Of a stretch of 5,243 nucleotides of DNA, positions 1 to 4,873 are shown piece by piece; position 1 is the first letter of the stretch; the number at the start of each line of letters is the position of its first letter. Source of the stretch: JAVBNW01 sp031551255 (GTDB lineage Bacteria > Bacillota > Clostridia > Christensenellales > UBA1750); contig JAVBNW010000082.1 of the NCBI GenBank assembly GCA_031551255.1, positions 1 through 5,243 on the forward strand, given 5' to 3'. The notes beneath the pieces were generated by a model, which did not search any database, was not told the origin of the DNA, and saw nothing but the letters and a program-made list of their open reading frames with translations. The position numbers were made by a program, and so were the translations under genes.

Positions 1-42
1 CCAGCGCTGCGGCATGCTGGAAGTTCTGGCGCTTCGTGGCCC

Positions 43-212
43 CTCCTCTTCCTCAAAATCACTGCGGTGCTTTTGAGGATTGAGAACGACGAAGAACGCA
101 CACCCCCGTTTCCTTTCTCGTCGTTCTGCTTACTCCTCAAAATCGCCTCAGCGGTTTTGAGAAAGAGGAGGAGCGACGCAGTGAACGAGCTTTCACACTG
201 CAGTGTGGAAGC
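43..212. repeat. Palindromic repeat island (MITE/REP-like)
   Basis: Several nested inverted repeats are packed together. Hairpin A pairs 51-58 (CCTCAAAA) with 71-78 (TTTTGAGG), continues after one mismatch and has a 4-nt loop. Hairpin B pairs 136-146 (CTCAAAATCGC) with 151-161 (GCGGTTTTGAG), with one G-T pair and a 4-nt loop. The whole block 43-78 matches the reverse complement of 135-170 at about 30 of 36 positions, and the match goes on with 83-92 (AGAACGACGA) against 118-127 (TCGTCGTTCT). A third hairpin is the 24-bp imperfect palindrome 189-212 centred on CACACTGCAGTGTG. This is what the sequence shows. That it is a dispersed mobile or REP-type element is inference, because only one copy lies in the window. 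No transposase is present. The reading frame across it is open from base 1 to 270 but looks fortuitous. Confidence 0.65.
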
Positions 213-239
213 GAGCGATACGCAGTCCGCGACGACGAG
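171..239. repeat. Short direct repeat GAGCGA(TA)CGCAGT flanking a palindrome
   Basis: GAGCGACGCAGT at 171-182 recurs as GAGCGATACGCAGT at 213-226, one copy on each side of the palindrome at 189-212. The purine-rich tail ACGACGAG (232-239) is also complementary to CTCGTCGT (117-124), so this part folds back on the hairpin block before it. It is probably the right-hand part of the same repeat element. Confidence 0.45.
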
Positions 240-261
240 TGTAAACTACTTATGTTTACAC
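239..261. promoter_or_regulatory. Operator-like inverted repeat GTGTAAAC-N7-GTTTACAC
   Basis: A perfect 8-bp inverted repeat: GTGTAAAC at 239-246 and GTTTACAC at 254-261, with centres 15 bp apart. The right arm contains the -35 box of the promoter at 255-283. A dyad over a -35 box is a common position for a repressor operator, so DNA-binding control of the PfoR-like gene is a reasonable inference. No regulator gene is visible nearby. The alternative is a short RNA or cruciform hairpin belonging to the repeat island upstream. Confidence 0.55.
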
Positions 262-283
262 ATGGGGTGAAAAGGTGTATACT
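255..283 (+). promoter_or_regulatory. Sigma-A type promoter for the PfoR-like gene
   Basis: The -35 box is TTTACA (255-260) and the -10 box is TATACT (278-283), with an optimal 17-bp spacer. Each box differs from consensus at one position (TTGACA, TATAAT). The predicted start of transcription is near 290, giving a leader of about 46 nt. That leader opens with the hairpin GCAGCC (291-296) / GGCTGC (303-308), well upstream of the ribosome binding site. Confidence 0.7.
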
Positions 284-335
284 GCGCAAGGCAGCCACAC
301 GCGGCTGCGATGCGGATACAAAAGGGGATTTGCAT

Positions 336-1376
336 ATGGAACGTGTTTGGGCATGGATCAAGGCGGCCGCAAAGCGCTATTTCATCGACGCGATGAGCGC
401 CATGGCGCTGGGCCTGTTTTCTTCGCTGCTAATCGGTCAGATTTTGAAGCTGCTCGCGCGGATACCCTATATGAACTGGCTCTTGCCCTTTGCGGATGTC
501 GCGGGCTCTCCCATGGTGGTTGGCGCGGCGATCGGCGTATCCGTCGCATGGGGCCTAAAATCCTCTCCTCTGGTAATTTTTTCCTCGGCGGTCGCGGGGG
601 CGATCGGCTACGGAGCTACGGTGGAGGGAGGGTTCTCCGGCGGGCCGGTGGGCAGTTTCATCGCCGTGGTAGCGGCCGCAGAAATCGCACGGCTCGTAGT
701 AGATAGGACGCCGGTGAACATCGTGTTGGTGCCCGCGGTAACCATTATCGCAGGCGGGCTGGTCGGCTCGTTTGTAGCGCCCGGCGTTTCGGCGGTGATG
801 ACGGGCTTGGGTTCGGTGATCAATTCGGCTACGGAACTCGCACCCGTGCCGATGGGGATCGTCGTCTCTACGATTATGGGCCTTGTGCTCACCGCGCCGA
901 TTTCATCGGCCGCGCTGTCGATCTCTCTGGGCCTTTCGGGGCTGGCGGCCGGGGCGTCGGCAGTGGGCTGCTCTACGCAGATGATAGGCTTTGCGGTGGC
1001 TTCCTGGCGCGAAAACAAGTTCGGCGGCGCGCTGGCGCAGGGCCTGGGCACGTCGATGCTGCAATTTTCCAACATCATGCGCCGTCCGCAGATCTGGATC
1101 GCGCCGACGCTGGCATCGGCAATCCTGGGGCCGTTTTCCTCGGCGGTGTTGGGCATGACCAACAACGCCTCCGGCGCGGGCATGGGCACAGCCGGGCTGG
1201 TGGGGCAATTCAACGCGTTTGAGACCATGGCCCCCACCTTTGGCGCGTGGCCCACGTTAGGGCTTATCTTACTGATGCACTTCATCCTGCCCGCCGCGCT
1301 GACGCTTTTGTTCAGTGAAATCCTGCGCAAGATCGGCTGGGTGCGCGAGGGCGACATGCTTTTAAAGAAGGTATGA
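336..1376 (+). CDS. PTS IIC-like membrane protein, PfoR family (PTS_EIIC_2)
   Basis: A 346-residue, very hydrophobic, Gly/Ala-rich polytopic membrane protein. The N-terminus (residues 13-41, KRYFIDAMSAMALGLFSSLL) and the glycine-rich core match my recollection of the PTS_EIIC_2 / COG3641 family, which includes PfoR of Clostridium perfringens, described as a putative regulator of perfringolysin O. Length fits the family (about 340 residues). Probable membrane segments lie near 20-42, 58-74, 77-95, 104-121, 127-148, 170-200, 200-222, 255-273 and 306-328. A conserved-looking Asn/Gly tract is TNNASGAGMGTAG (275-287). No IIA or IIB domain or gene is nearby, so phosphotransferase coupling cannot be shown, and substrate and role are unknown. 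The start at 336 is chosen over the in-frame ATG at 252 because AAAGGGG (321-327) sits 8 bases before it and because 252 lies upstream of the -10 box. The family assignment is firm; the function is not. Confidence 0.85.
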   Translation: MERVWAWIKAAAKRYFIDAMSAMALGLFSSLLIGQILKLLARIPYMNWLLPFADVAGSPMVVGAAIGVSVAWGLKSSPLVIFSSAVAGAIGYGATVEGGFSGGPVGSFIAVVAAAEIARLVVDRTPVNIVLVPAVTIIAGGLVGSFVAPGVSAVMTGLGSVINSATELAPVPMGIVVSTIMGLVLTAPISSAALSISLGLSGLAAGASAVGCSTQMIGFAVASWRENKFGGALAQGLGTSMLQFSNIMRRPQIWIAPTLASAILGPFSSAVLGMTNNASGAGMGTAGLVGQFNAFETMAPTFGAWPTLGLILLMHFILPAALTLLFSEILRKIGWVREGDMLLKKV

Positions 1377-1381
1377 TGCGC

Positions 1382-1400
1382 CCTGTCCCGCGCGGGCAGG
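1382..1400 (+). terminator. GC-rich hairpin after the PfoR-like gene, weak terminator
   Basis: CCTG-T-CCC pairs with GGG-CAGG around a GCGC loop, giving seven G/C-rich pairs and one bulged T, 6 bases after the stop codon. Only two T residues follow, so a standard intrinsic terminator is doubtful. The core CCCGCGCGGG (1387-1396) is itself a perfect palindrome, and its half CCCGCGC recurs at 1435-1441. Confidence 0.3.
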
Positions 1401-1432
1401 TTCCATCCACGCCGCAAATGCCTACCATCGTC

Positions 1433-1460
1433 GGCCCGCGCTGTTTACATGGCGCGGGTC
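1433..1460. promoter_or_regulatory. Inverted repeat flanking the -35 box of the UDG promoter
   Basis: CCCGCGC (1435-1441) and GCGCGGG (1452-1458) are perfect inverted arms around a 10-base centre, TGTTTACATG, that contains the -35 box. The arms extend to 1433-1434 and 1459-1460 with one G-T pair. It could be an operator or a second hairpin ending the upstream transcript. Its sequence differs from the operator-like dyad of the first promoter. Confidence 0.4.
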
Positions 1461-1472
1461 GCCTTGTATACT
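1444..1472 (+). promoter_or_regulatory. Sigma-A type promoter for the two UDG genes
   Basis: The -35 box TTTACA (1444-1449) and the -10 box TATACT (1467-1472) are separated by 17 bp. Hexamers and spacing are identical to the promoter at 255-283, and the flanks GTTTACA and TGTATACT are also shared. Predicted transcription start is about 1479, leaving a short leader of about 30 nt before the first UDG gene. Confidence 0.7.
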
Positions 1473-1495
1473 CGTAGTAACAAAAATGTTGCCAA

Positions 1496-1504
1496 GAAAG
1501 AGGG
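1496..1504 (+). promoter_or_regulatory. Ribosome binding site that decides the UDG start
   Basis: GAAAGAGGG ends directly against the ATG at 1505, which leaves no spacing for initiation there. The next in-frame ATG, at 1511, has a normal spacing of 6 bases from GAGGG. The start at 1511 is therefore preferred; it removes only Met-Thr from the protein. Confidence 0.6.
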
Positions 1505-1510
1505 ATGACC

Positions 1511-2098
1511 ATGGCGATTTCGTGGGAACAGTTAAGCGGAGCCGTGTCGTCCTGCCGACGTTGCGCGCTGGGGGAGGGGCGGCAAAACGCCGTGCCAGGC
1601 GAAGGGAACCCAAGCGCCACGCTGATGCTCATCGGCGAAGGGCCGGGCCAAAGGGAGGATGAGCTCGGTCGCCCATTTGTAGGCGCGGCCGGTCAGCTTC
1701 TGGATAAGATGCTTGCCGCGATCGGGCTTTCGCGCGAGGAGGTATTCATCGCCAACGTCGTCAAATGCCGCCCGCCGGGCAACCGCGTGCCGCTACCCGA
1801 GGAAGCCGAGGCCTGCCTTCCGTTTCTGCGCGCGCAGGTGTCGCTGATCCGCCCCAAGGTCATCGTATGCCTCGGCGCGACCGCGGCGCGGGCGGTTATC
1901 TCCCCCGAAATCCGCATTACGCGCGAAAGAGGACGCTGGGTGGAGCGCAAGGGCTATTGGCTGATGCCCACATTCCATCCGGCGGCTCTTTTGCGCGACG
2001 AATCGAAGAAAAAAGAAGCGTGGTTGGATTTTCAGGCAATCCGGGACAAACTAGCACAGGTATGCGAGGCGACCGCCGGCGAAGGCGATTTTCGCTGA
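1511..2098 (+). CDS. Family 4 uracil-DNA glycosylase with 4Fe-4S cluster
   Basis: A 195-residue enzyme that removes uracil from DNA, left by cytosine deamination or dUMP misincorporation, starting base excision repair. All hallmarks of family 4 (UDGa type) are visible. The N-terminal CRRC gives C15 and C18, and the KCRPPGNRVP and EACLP motifs give C86 and C102. This C-x2-C...C-x15-C pattern matches the Fe-S ligands of the Thermus family 4 enzyme. The uracil-pocket motif GEGPGQREDELGRPFVG starts near residue 42, and the second active-site motif is HPAAL at 156-160. Length is normal for the family. The gene leads a probable two-gene operon: the next UDG-like gene starts 30 bases after its stop, with no promoter or hairpin evident between them. 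Confidence 0.95.
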   Translation: MAISWEQLSGAVSSCRRCALGEGRQNAVPGEGNPSATLMLIGEGPGQREDELGRPFVGAAGQLLDKMLAAIGLSREEVFIANVVKCRPPGNRVPLPEEAEACLPFLRAQVSLIRPKVIVCLGATAARAVISPEIRITRERGRWVERKGYWLMPTFHPAALLRDESKKKEAWLDFQAIRDKLAQVCEATAGEGDFR

Positions 2099-2120
2099 AT
2101 TTGCGGATCCGAAGGGAATA

Positions 2121-2125
2121 GAGGG
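2121..2125 (+). promoter_or_regulatory. Close-spaced ribosome binding site of the second UDG-like gene
   Basis: GAGGG lies only 3 bases before the ATG at 2129, and a second candidate, GAAGGG (2111-2116), lies 12 bases before it. Neither spacing is ideal, so translation may be modest or partly coupled to the gene upstream. No better in-frame start is seen, since the conserved UDG core begins soon after. Confidence 0.4.
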
Positions 2126-2128
2126 CCG

Positions 2129-2713
2129 ATGGATAAGGGAAAAAAGCTCAAGGCGATCGACTCTAAGTGGGAAAAGCACTTTTCATCTTTATACGCGCCC
2201 GGCGGCGTTTTGCTGGTATTGGGCGAAGGGCCGGCATCTGCGAAAATCGCGCTGGTCGGCGAAGCGCCCGGCAGGGACGAGACTTTGCTCGGCCGCCCCT
2301 TTGTAGGCAAGGCGGGGAAAAACCTCGATGAGTTTATGGGAGTTGCGGGCCTTGTGCGCGAGGACCTGTACATCACAAACGCCGTGAAATTCCGCCCCGT
2401 GCGCGTGTCCGAAAAGGGCACTACGGCCAACCGCGCCCCCAACGCCGAAGAAATTGCGCTGTTTAAGCCTTGGATGCTGGAAGAACTTCGCGCGCTCGCG
2501 CCTTTGGCGATCGTTACGTTGGGCAATACGCCGCTGCGCACGCTGACGGGCACGAAGGAGGCCATCGGCAGCGTACACGGCCGCCCGTTTGGCGACGTGC
2601 ACGGAACGCCCCTGTTTCCGCTGTATCACCCCGCGTCGATCATATACAACCGAGAGCTCGTGCCGGTGTATGAGGAAGATTTACGGTCTCTGAAAGCATA
2701 TCTATCCAAGTAA
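2129..2713 (+). CDS. Cysteine-free UDG-superfamily protein
   Basis: A 194-residue paralogue of the gene before it. It keeps the UDG fold motifs: GEAPGRDETLLGRPFVGKAG at 44-63, LYITNAVKFRP at 80-90, VTLGNTPL at 129-136 and YHPAS at 166-170, where the family 4 enzyme has HPAAL. It contains no cysteine at all. The four Fe-S positions are lost: the N-terminal CxxC is absent, and the two later cysteines align with F88 (KFRP) and F111 (LFKP). A loop of about 12 residues (90-101, with SEKGTTANR) replaces the short PPGNR turn of the neighbour. Similar cysteine-free proteins annotated as uracil-DNA glycosylase are, from memory, widespread in Clostridia, so this is probably a conserved variant and not a decaying copy. 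Catalytic activity is inferred from retained motifs only. Confidence 0.85.
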   Translation: MDKGKKLKAIDSKWEKHFSSLYAPGGVLLVLGEGPASAKIALVGEAPGRDETLLGRPFVGKAGKNLDEFMGVAGLVREDLYITNAVKFRPVRVSEKGTTANRAPNAEEIALFKPWMLEELRALAPLAIVTLGNTPLRTLTGTKEAIGSVHGRPFGDVHGTPLFPLYHPASIIYNRELVPVYEEDLRSLKAYLSK

Positions 2714-2714
2714 T

Positions 2715-2727
2715 GGCGCTTAGCGCC
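2715..2727 (+). other. Small hairpin just after the UDG-like gene
   Basis: GGCGC (2715-2719) pairs with GCGCC (2723-2727) around a TTA loop, one base after the stop codon. AAAA follows after GG. There is no T-run, so termination by this element alone is unlikely. Confidence 0.35.
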
Positions 2728-2736
2728 GGAAAACTG

Positions 2737-2760
2737 CGCTCCATGGCCCCGCATGGAGCG
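2737..2760 (+). terminator. Perfect 9-bp hairpin ending the UDG unit
   Basis: CGCTCCATG (2737-2745) pairs perfectly with CATGGAGCG (2752-2760) around the loop GCCCCG. It lies between the UDG-like gene and the next promoter, where a terminator is expected. It is followed by AAATGG and not by a T-run, so it would be a non-canonical or transcript-stabilising hairpin. Confidence 0.4.
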
Positions 2761-2788
2761 AAATGGTTGTGTCTGCGAGATGGAAATG

Positions 2789-2797
2789 TGTTATAAT
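2789..2797 (+). promoter_or_regulatory. Extended -10 promoter of the nfeD-floA unit
   Basis: TGTTATAAT is a perfect extended -10 element: TG, one base, then consensus TATAAT (2792-2797). The best -35 candidate, TTGTGT (2767-2772), has a 19-bp spacer, which is long; an extended -10 can compensate. Predicted transcription start is about 2804, leaving a leader of about 120 nt before nfeD. Confidence 0.65.
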
Positions 2798-2803
2798 ATA
2801 GAC

Positions 2804-2923
2804 AAACGACGCATGCCGGAGCGTATAGTAAAGGGTGAAAAGAAACCGGAGGCGTCCGGCGGTGCGTATGCTGTGGGTCATAGGTTCGCCATGGCCCAGA
2901 GTTCCGGAAAGGAGATAGCGCCC
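2804..2923 (+). promoter_or_regulatory. Structured 5' leader of nfeD with alternative pairings
   Basis: The leader carries two CCGGA copies (2816-2820, 2846-2850) and two TCCGG copies (2855-2859, 2903-2907). TCCGGC at 2855-2860 can pair with GCCGGA at 2815-2820 (6 bp) or with the adjacent CCGGA at 2846-2850 (5 bp, 4-nt loop). The second TCCGG sits directly before the Shine-Dalgarno AAAGGAG (2908-2914). Mutually exclusive folds that affect initiation are possible, but I recognise no known riboswitch class. The in-frame ATGs at 2813 and 2891 lack ribosome binding sites. Confidence 0.35.
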
Positions 2924-3478
2924 ATGCAAAGCATTTGGTTGATCATACTGCAAAACCTGCCCGCGGCTATATTGTTAATTGCGGGGCTCGTTCTGGTGGG
3001 GGCCGAAATGTTTTTGCCGGGTTTCGGCGTGCCGGGCATCGCCGGCCTGGTGTGTCTGGTGTTGGGCGTAGTGTTTGGCGCGCGCTCACTATTGACGGCG
3101 CTGCTGCTGATTCTATGCATTATCGTCATCTTGTGCCTGATGTTGATCATCGCCATGCGCTCGGCGGCGCGGGGCAGAATTTCGCGCTCGCCGCTGGTGC
3201 TTAACAGCTCTACTAATGCCGAAGAAGGCTTTTCCAGCACCGAGGACGAAAGCTCGCTGGTCGGCGCGCTGGGCATGGCCGCCACGGCGCTTCGCCCCTC
3301 GGGCATCGCGGACATCGACGGAAAGAGATACGACGTCGTTACCGAGGGGGACTTTGTCAAGGCCGGCGAGCGGGTAACGGTGGCGGCGACGGAAGGGCGA
3401 CGCATCGTGGTGCGCCCCGCCGGGAACGACGCCCCGGCATCGCAGGAGCCCTTGGATATTCAAAAGGGGCAGGGTTAG
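2924..3478 (+). CDS. nfeD: Short NfeD-family membrane protein (OB-fold, no protease domain)
   Basis: A 184-residue protein with an N-terminal membrane part and a soluble C-terminal domain. Hydrophobic segments lie near 4-28, 37-53 and 56-78, with the typical motif AEMFLPGFGVPGIAGLV (27-43). After a polar linker (80-110), residues 111-164 look like the NfeD OB-fold: it begins SLVGALGMAATALRPSG, followed by the G-x-R-Y-D-V and G-x-x-V strands and ending RRIVVRP. The N-terminal ClpP-like protease of long NfeD proteins is absent, so this is the short form, which commonly sits next to flotillin or stomatin genes; floA follows 81 bases downstream. NfeD OB-folds are thought to bind or assist the SPFH partner in membrane microdomains. 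The start at 2924 is set by AAAGGAG with 9-base spacing; the longer open frame from 2753 runs back across the promoter and is rejected. Confidence 0.88.
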   Translation: MQSIWLIILQNLPAAILLIAGLVLVGAEMFLPGFGVPGIAGLVCLVLGVVFGARSLLTALLLILCIIVILCLMLIIAMRSAARGRISRSPLVLNSSTNAEEGFSSTEDESSLVGALGMAATALRPSGIADIDGKRYDVVTEGDFVKAGERVTVAATEGRRIVVRPAGNDAPASQEPLDIQKGQG

Positions 3479-3487
3479 CGGTTCAAT

Positions 3488-3522
3488 GCCGAACTCCAAT
3501 AAAATTTTTATCGGAATTCGGC
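3488..3522 (+). promoter_or_regulatory. Long hairpin between nfeD and floA
   Basis: The two arms, 3488-3504 and 3506-3522, pair at 15 of 17 positions. The base is GCCGAA/TTCGGC, then TCC/GGA, then ATAAAA/TTTTAT, with two C-A mismatches and a minimal loop at the A/T-rich tip. The weak T tract TCTTT (3523-3527) follows. It may be a leaky terminator lowering floA relative to nfeD, or an RNA processing or stabilising site. No clear floA promoter is seen after it, so floA probably depends on read-through. Confidence 0.55.
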
Positions 3523-3559
3523 TCTTTAGCGGGGTATAAGGTAAAGGGGGAGCGAACAG

Positions 3560-4555
3560 ATGGAGCCATGGGTTCTCGTACTGATCGTCATCGTGCTGAT
3601 CATCATCTTTCTCGCGGTATTCTTCTCGTTTTTTCCGCTCGGGCTATGGATTAGCGCCCTGGCGAGCGGCGTGCGCATCCGCATCCTAACGCTGGTGGGC
3701 ATGCGCATCCGAAGGGTTACCCCCTCGCGCATCGTCTACCCGATGATCAAGGCCACCAAAGCGGGCCTAACGATCAACATCAACCAGCTCGAAGCGCACT
3801 ACCTGGCGGGCGGCAACGTCGATAGGGTCGTCAACGCGCTGATCGCCGCGCAAAGGGCCGACATCGACCTGGAGTTTGAGCGAGCCGCCGCCATCGATCT
3901 GGCCGGCCGCGATGTGCTGGAAGCGGTACAGATGTCGGTCATCCCCAAGGTGATCGAAACGCCGATCATCGCCGCGGTGGCCAAAAACGGCATCGAGCTG
4001 CGCGCGAAGGCGCGGGTTACGGTGCGCGCGAACATCGATAGATTGGTCGGTGGCGCGGGCGAAGAGACGATCATCGCCAGGGTCGGCGAGGGTATCGTAA
4101 CGACGATCGGCTCCTCAACCGCCCATTCCGACGTCCTTGAAAACCCCGACCGCATTTCGCAGACCGTGCTCGACAAGGGCCTGGATGCGGGGACCGCGTA
4201 TGAGATCCTGTCGATCGACATCGCCGACGTGGACGTTGGCCGCAACATCGGCGCGCAGCTGCAGACCGACCAGGCCGAGGCCGACAAGCGCATCGCTCAG
4301 GCGAAGGCCGAAGAACGCCGCGCGCTGGCGGTAGCCCGCGAGCAGGAAATGAAGGCCGCTACGCAGGAGATGCGCGCGAAGGTCGTGGAGGCCGAGGCCG
4401 AGGTGCCGCGCGCTATGGCGACCGCCCTGCAGGAAGGCCGCATGGGCTATATGGACTACTATAACATGCAAAACCTGCAGTCCGACACCCGCATGCGCGA
4501 TTCGATCGCGGGCACGCCGGGGCCGCAGCAGACGCCGCCGCAAGGGACAAAGTAG
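3560..4555 (+). CDS. floA: FloA flotillin-like membrane scaffold protein
   Basis: A 331-residue protein whose length and architecture match Bacillus FloA (YqfA). Residues 4-28 form a long hydrophobic segment that embeds in the cytoplasmic face of the membrane. Residues about 35-230 form the SPFH/PHB-type core, including GVRIRILTLVGMRIRRV (37-53), VIPKVIETPIIAAVAKNG (127-144), ARVTVRANIDRLVGGAGEET (151-170) and the GxGIVTTIGSSxxHxxVLENPDxIS stretch (176-200). Residues about 236-292 are a charged Ala/Glu-rich coiled coil (Q-A-E-A-D-K, A-K-A-E-E-R-R) that drives oligomerisation. The tail 312-331 is Pro/Gln/Gly-rich and probably disordered. FloA forms functional membrane microdomains that affect membrane fluidity and organise signalling and secretion proteins. 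AAAGGGGGAG (3543-3552) gives a strong ribosome binding site. It follows nfeD, the standard partner. Confidence 0.97.
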   Translation: MEPWVLVLIVIVLIIIFLAVFFSFFPLGLWISALASGVRIRILTLVGMRIRRVTPSRIVYPMIKATKAGLTININQLEAHYLAGGNVDRVVNALIAAQRADIDLEFERAAAIDLAGRDVLEAVQMSVIPKVIETPIIAAVAKNGIELRAKARVTVRANIDRLVGGAGEETIIARVGEGIVTTIGSSTAHSDVLENPDRISQTVLDKGLDAGTAYEILSIDIADVDVGRNIGAQLQTDQAEADKRIAQAKAEERRALAVAREQEMKAATQEMRAKVVEAEAEVPRAMATALQEGRMGYMDYYNMQNLQSDTRMRDSIAGTPGPQQTPPQGTK

Positions 4556-4580
4556 GGGCGGGCTCGTTCCATGCCCGCTC
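4556..4580 (+). other. Hairpin between floA and the small membrane protein gene
   Basis: GGGCGGGC (4556-4563) pairs with GCCCGCTC (4573-4580) with one G-T pair and a 9-base loop, starting right after the floA stop. No T-run follows and a strong Shine-Dalgarno comes 11 bases later. It is more likely a processing or stability element than a terminator, so the next gene probably stays in the operon. Confidence 0.35.
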
Positions 4581-4603
4581 CACCCGTGAAAAGGAGGGGT
4601 TTT

Positions 4604-4873
4604 ATGGAACTGTTTGCCATCATTTTGCTCGCTTTGATCGCCTTTCGGATTTACAAGTATGTGGCGAATAGGCGCGCCCACCACCAAGAGGACGATTTTA
4701 CGTTCGATTCCGACGCCCGAGGCGGCGGGAAGCCCCGTGGCGCACCCTACTCGGCGATGCCCGGCTCCGCCCCCGGAAGCGGTGCTACACCCGGAACGCC
4801 CCGCGGCTCCGCCCCGGTGCGCATACCGGTGGACGACCTGTTCGGGAAAGAGGAACGGGGATCGCGCGAGTGA
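4604..4873 (+). CDS. Small single-pass membrane protein downstream of floA
   Basis: An 89-residue protein I do not recognise. Residues 1-16 (MELFAIILLALIAFRI) are a hydrophobic N-terminal helix, likely a membrane anchor, followed by basic residues (YKYVANRRAHH). Then come an acidic patch (EDDFTFDSD, 29-37) and a long Gly/Pro/Ser/Ala-rich stretch (about 38-72), probably disordered. The C-terminus is VDDLFGKEERGSRE. AAGGAGGGG (4591-4599) is the strongest ribosome binding site in the window and fixes the start at 4604, not the in-frame ATG at 4571. The gene lies 48 bases after floA on the same strand with no promoter seen, so it is probably co-transcribed with nfeD-floA. A role in the flotillin complex is guilt by association only. 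Confidence 0.75.
   Translation: MELFAIILLALIAFRIYKYVANRRAHHQEDDFTFDSDARGGGKPRGAPYSAMPGSAPGSGATPGTPRGSAPVRIPVDDLFGKEERGSRE

Noticed and set aside
43..239. CRISPR-like repeats in the upstream island
   Set aside because: The repeats are inverted, unequal in spacing and only two per type; there are no regular spacers and no cas gene.
67..270. 67-residue + ORF, with its frame open from base 1
   Set aside because: It runs straight through the palindromic repeats and the operator-like dyad, has no ribosome binding site at its GTG start, and its composition reads like translated repeat sequence.
252..335. N-terminal extension of the PfoR-like protein to the ATG at 252
   Set aside because: The extension contains the spacer and -10 box of the promoter and has no family-like sequence; the ATG at 336 has a well-placed AAAGGGG.
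608..1417. 269-residue ORF on the - strand
   Set aside because: It is antisense to the PfoR-like gene; its Pro/Ser/Thr-rich composition is that of a shadow frame in GC-rich coding DNA, and it has no ribosome binding site.
2032..2565. 177-residue - strand ORF across the two UDG genes
   Set aside because: Shadow of two well-supported + strand genes; no ribosome binding site or domain.
2753..2923. 57-residue N-terminal extension of NfeD
   Set aside because: The frame starts upstream of the extended -10 box and spans the leader; none of its ATGs has a Shine-Dalgarno, unlike 2924.
3535..3540. TATAAG as a possible -10 box for floA
   Set aside because: No acceptable -35 hexamer 16-18 bases upstream, and it overlaps the region just before the ribosome binding site.
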